Positions 27,601-28,944 of a stretch of 28,944 nt of DNA are shown here, piece after piece. Source of the stretch: DATBIO01 sp036556965 (lineage in GTDB: Bacteria; Acidobacteriota; Vicinamibacteria; Fen-336); the NCBI GenBank assembly GCA_036556965.1, contig DATBIO010000179.1, positions 1-28,944 on the forward strand. Reading direction: 5' to 3'. Within the stretch, counting starts at the first letter, position 1. Every line of letters begins with the position of its first letter. A program made the position numbers and the translations under genes. Under the pieces are notes generated by a model. That model was not told the origin of the DNA and made no database searches. It saw nothing but the letters and a program-made list of their open reading frames with translations.

Positions 27601-27923
27601 AGGAGGCCAGGGCGGGCGGCCGCCTGCGGTCGCTGCGCGACCTCCACGAGGCGATCGTCCACGGCGCCGTCAAGCGCGTGCGCCCCAAGATGATGACGGT
27701 GGCCGCCGCCATGATGGGCCTGATGCCGATCATGTGGTCGACGGGTACGGGCGCCGACGTGATGAAGCGGGTGGCGGCGCCCATGGTCGGCGGCCTGGCC
27801 ACCTCGTTCCTGATGGAGCTGCTCGTCTACCCGGCGGTGTACGCGCTGTGGAAGTGGCGCGCGGAGGTTCGTCCCTCGCTGCGCGCGGCGGGGGCGGCGG
27901 CGGAGGGCACGGCGCCGGCCTGA
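24633..27923 (+). CDS. cusA: HME-family RND heavy-metal efflux pump (CusA-like)
   Basis: A 1096-residue proton-driven inner-membrane pump with the usual twelve helices and two large periplasmic loops. MPVDAIPDLSDTQVIVYSRW near the N-terminus and GVLVDGAIVEVENAYKRLE in TM4 (proton-relay Asp/Glu) are HME-RND signatures. Of the three methionines that bind Cu(I)/Ag(I) in E. coli CusA (M573, M623, M672), the first two have counterparts here (M637 in APFSMMETT, M710 in RIDMLSTG), but the third is leucine (L776 in RHGLTV). The metal is therefore probably still monovalent copper or silver, but handled slightly differently. The start follows the adaptor stop by eight bases. The stop lies only 18 bases from the end of the convergent hemG gene, with no terminator visible between them. 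Confidence 0.92.
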   Translation: MLRRIIRFSAENRLLVILVTSVAVAYGVYTVRHMPVDAIPDLSDTQVIVYSRWDRSPDILEDQVTYPIVSGLLGAPNVKAIRGFSDFGYSYVYVIFTDGTDPYWARSRVLEYLSKITPLLPPGVRTELGPDATGVGWVFQYALVDDSRTRSLADLRTLQDWSLRYRVQSVPGVAEVASIGGFVQQYQVTVDPNRLKAYGLGITEVAEAVRASNDEVGGRLLEFSGREFMVRGRGYVKSIADLEQVVLATDERGTPVLVRDVGHVALGPDLRRGVADLDGGGDVVGGIVIMRHGENAREVIRRVKARLRELEPSLPEGVRIVATYDRSELIQRSIDTLHEELVVEVAIVSLVILVFLWHIPSAIVPIVTIPVSVLLAFIPMSLLGISSNIMSLAGIAISIGVLVDGAIVEVENAYKRLEQWERGGRQGDFHAVRLEALLEVGPSVFFSLLVIAVAFLPIFTLVDQEGRLFRPLAWTKNLAMFIAAGLALTLDPALRMLFARMDFVHFRPRWASWLVNQATVGRYYPEEKHPISRLLFRVYEPACRLVLRHPRATVGAAVLVVATTVPVYLGLGHEFMPPLNEGTLLYMPTTLPGLSVTEAQRLLQAQDRILASFPEVERVFGKAGRAETSTDPAPFSMMETTVVLKPRDAWRRRERWYSGWSPEWLSGLVWRRLWPDRISWEDLVAEMDRALRIPGTTNAWTMPIKARIDMLSTGVRTPVGVKVYGADLAQIEALGARLEGVLREVPGTRSVYAERVAGGYFVDFDLRRDELARHGLTVAGVQEVILSAVGGENVSTVIDGRARFPVNVRYPRELREDLEALGRVLVMTPAGAQVPLAQLAFIRTASGPSMIRNENGLLSGYVYVDIVGRDVGGYVEEAKAAAAAVPLPPGYSLEWSGQYENMLRVRQRLKVVVPITLFTIAVLLYLNTKSAVKAGIVLLAVPFSAVGAVWLMWLLDYNVSIAAWVGMIALMGLDAETGVFMLLFLDLSYEEARAGGRLRSLRDLHEAIVHGAVKRVRPKMMTVAAAMMGLMPIMWSTGTGADVMKRVAAPMVGGLATSFLMELLVYPAVYALWKWRAEVRPSLRAAGAAAEGTAPA

Positions 27924-27941
27924 GCCCCGAGGGCCTTCCCG

Positions 27942-28944
27942 TCAGGCGGCGTGGCGCGCTTCCACGAAGCCCGCCGCCTGCACCGCGGTGCCGAGCCCGT
28001 CGGCAATGCCGTCCGGGATGCCCGTGCCGCGCAGGCCGGCGCCGGTGAGGAAGAGGCCGGGGAAGTCGGCCAGGCTCTCCTCCAGCGCGGCCAGGCGCGT
28101 CGCGTGGCCCACCTCCATCTGCGGCATGGCCGCCGGCCAGGGGTAGACCCGGGAGACCAGGGGCAGGCCGCGGATGCCCAGCAGCGGCCCCAGCTCCGCC
28201 TGCACCATGGAGAGCGCCGCTTCCGCGGGGAGCGAGACCGCGCCGGGGTCCCGCACCCCCCCCACGAAGGCGCGCAGGAGCACGTGCCCCTCCGGCGCGC
28301 GGAAGGCGAACTTGGAGCTGACGAAGCTGCAGGCGGTGGTGCGCAGCCCTTCGCTGCGGGGCACGAGCAGCCCGTGGCCGTCGAGGGGGTGCGCGACGTC
28401 CTGCCGGCGGTAGCCGAGCAGGACCGTGGCCGTGGAGGCGACCGGGGTGAGGGAGAGCATGCAGGCGGCCTGCGGTGCCAGCCCCGACAGGAGCAGCTGG
28501 GCGAAGGGGGGCGGGAGGGCCAGGACCACGCTGCGCGCGAGGATGCGGCCGCCGCCCTCCGTCTCCAGCTCGTACTCCCCGCCCCGGCGCCGCAGCGCGC
28601 GCGCCGCGCATCCCGGGCGCAGGCTGGACGCCGGCAGCCGCTCCACGAGGGCCCGCACCAGCTCCATCATCCCGCCCCGCAACGCGTAGAACGGCGGGGC
28701 GGGCGGGCCCGTGGCCCGCCCACGGGACACGCCCATGCCGCGCGAGAGGCTGCCGAACTGCCGCTCCAGCTCCGCCAGGCGGGGCATCGCGCTGCGCAGG
28801 GAGAGGCTCTCCGCGTCGCCGGCGTGGATGCCGGCGAGCAGCGGCTCGCCCAGCAGCTCCAGGGCCTCCGCTCCGAACCGGCGCCGGAAGAAGGTGGCGA
28901 TGGACTCGTCGGCGCCGTCGCGCCGTGCCGGCACGAGCCGCTCC
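27942..28944 (-). CDS. hemG: Oxygen-dependent type protoporphyrinogen oxidase, C-terminal part (runs off the right edge)
   Basis: The last 334 codons of a HemG/HemY-type flavoprotein, which oxidises protoporphyrinogen IX to protoporphyrin IX in heme synthesis. The open frame continues beyond the window, so the N-terminal FAD-binding motif is missing. Visible family features are ESIATFFRRRFGAEALELL, EPLLAGIHAGDAESLSLRS, FYALRGGMMELV, the SVVLALPPPFAQLLL strand of the FAD domain, and the C-terminal FLTGAGLRGTGIPDGIADG, the family's FAD-binding end. Full-length members are about 460-480 residues, so roughly 130 are absent. This enzyme normally uses oxygen. The heme demand of the cytochrome-rich left end of the window makes it a useful neighbour, although no operon link is visible. 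Confidence 0.92.
   Translation of the reverse strand, partial: ERLVPARRDGADESIATFFRRRFGAEALELLGEPLLAGIHAGDAESLSLRSAMPRLAELERQFGSLSRGMGVSRGRATGPPAPPFYALRGGMMELVRALVERLPASSLRPGCAARALRRRGGEYELETEGGGRILARSVVLALPPPFAQLLLSGLAPQAACMLSLTPVASTATVLLGYRRQDVAHPLDGHGLLVPRSEGLRTTACSFVSSKFAFRAPEGHVLLRAFVGGVRDPGAVSLPAEAALSMVQAELGPLLGIRGLPLVSRVYPWPAAMPQMEVGHATRLAALEESLADFPGLFLTGAGLRGTGIPDGIADGLGTAVQAAGFVEARHAA

Noticed and set aside
24567..27662. A 1031-codon open frame on the minus strand opposite cusA
   Set aside because: It mirrors a well-supported RND pump and reads as His/Gly/Glu-rich low complexity.

Overview
This is a very GC-rich chromosomal segment (roughly 70% GC by eye) of a Gram-negative bacterium, shown by the two outer-membrane beta-barrel systems, an RND efflux pump and several exported multiheme cytochromes. 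The gene content (26 c-type heme motifs in the first 7.5 kb, a porin-cytochrome module, Feo iron uptake, pyruvate:ferredoxin oxidoreductase, ADP-forming acyl-CoA synthetase, and an oxygen-dependent type protoporphyrinogen oxidase) fits a facultative or microaerophilic metal-respiring organism. An Anaeromyxobacter-like member of the Myxococcota, or another high-GC deltaproteobacterial or acidobacterial lineage, is my inference; there is no rRNA or other marker here to prove it.

Left block, minus strand (1-3639): an ImcH-like NapC/NirT cytochrome with six heme motifs, then a nine-heme membrane-anchored cytochrome, a b-type cytochrome and the start of a sensor kinase. The last three are joined by overlapping start and stop codons. 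The nine-heme plus b-type pair looks like a two-gene version of the Geobacter CbcL protein. So two different predicted quinol-oxidising inner-membrane cytochrome systems sit side by side.

Divergent block, plus strand (3973-7512): a decaheme MtrA/DmsE-type cytochrome, an MtrB/PioB-type barrel and a tiny lysine-rich monoheme protein. Together with the left block this forms a plausible electron conduit from menaquinol through the periplasm and across the outer membrane. No MtrC-like surface cytochrome is present.

Iron block (7755-10641): feoB, a small seven-cysteine protein and a DtxR-type regulator carrying a FeoA domain, all with overlapping ends.

Stress and central metabolism (10806-21460): Hsp20 followed by a strong terminator; an OsmC protein coupled to a class IV-like histone-deacetylase-family protein with a long extra C-terminal domain; then nifJ, a dihydroorotate-dehydrogenase-like protein, and a GNAT/acyl-CoA synthetase (NDP-forming) fusion. 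NifJ makes acetyl-CoA and reduced ferredoxin; the synthetase fusion could harvest ATP from acetyl-CoA or act as a protein acetyltransferase, and the deacetylase is a possible opposing enzyme.

Metal efflux (21515-27923): a small cysteine-rich exported protein and a CusCBA-type Cu(I)/Ag(I) tripartite pump. The window ends inside hemG (minus strand), which makes protoporphyrin IX for heme, the cofactor that the cytochrome-rich left end needs in quantity.
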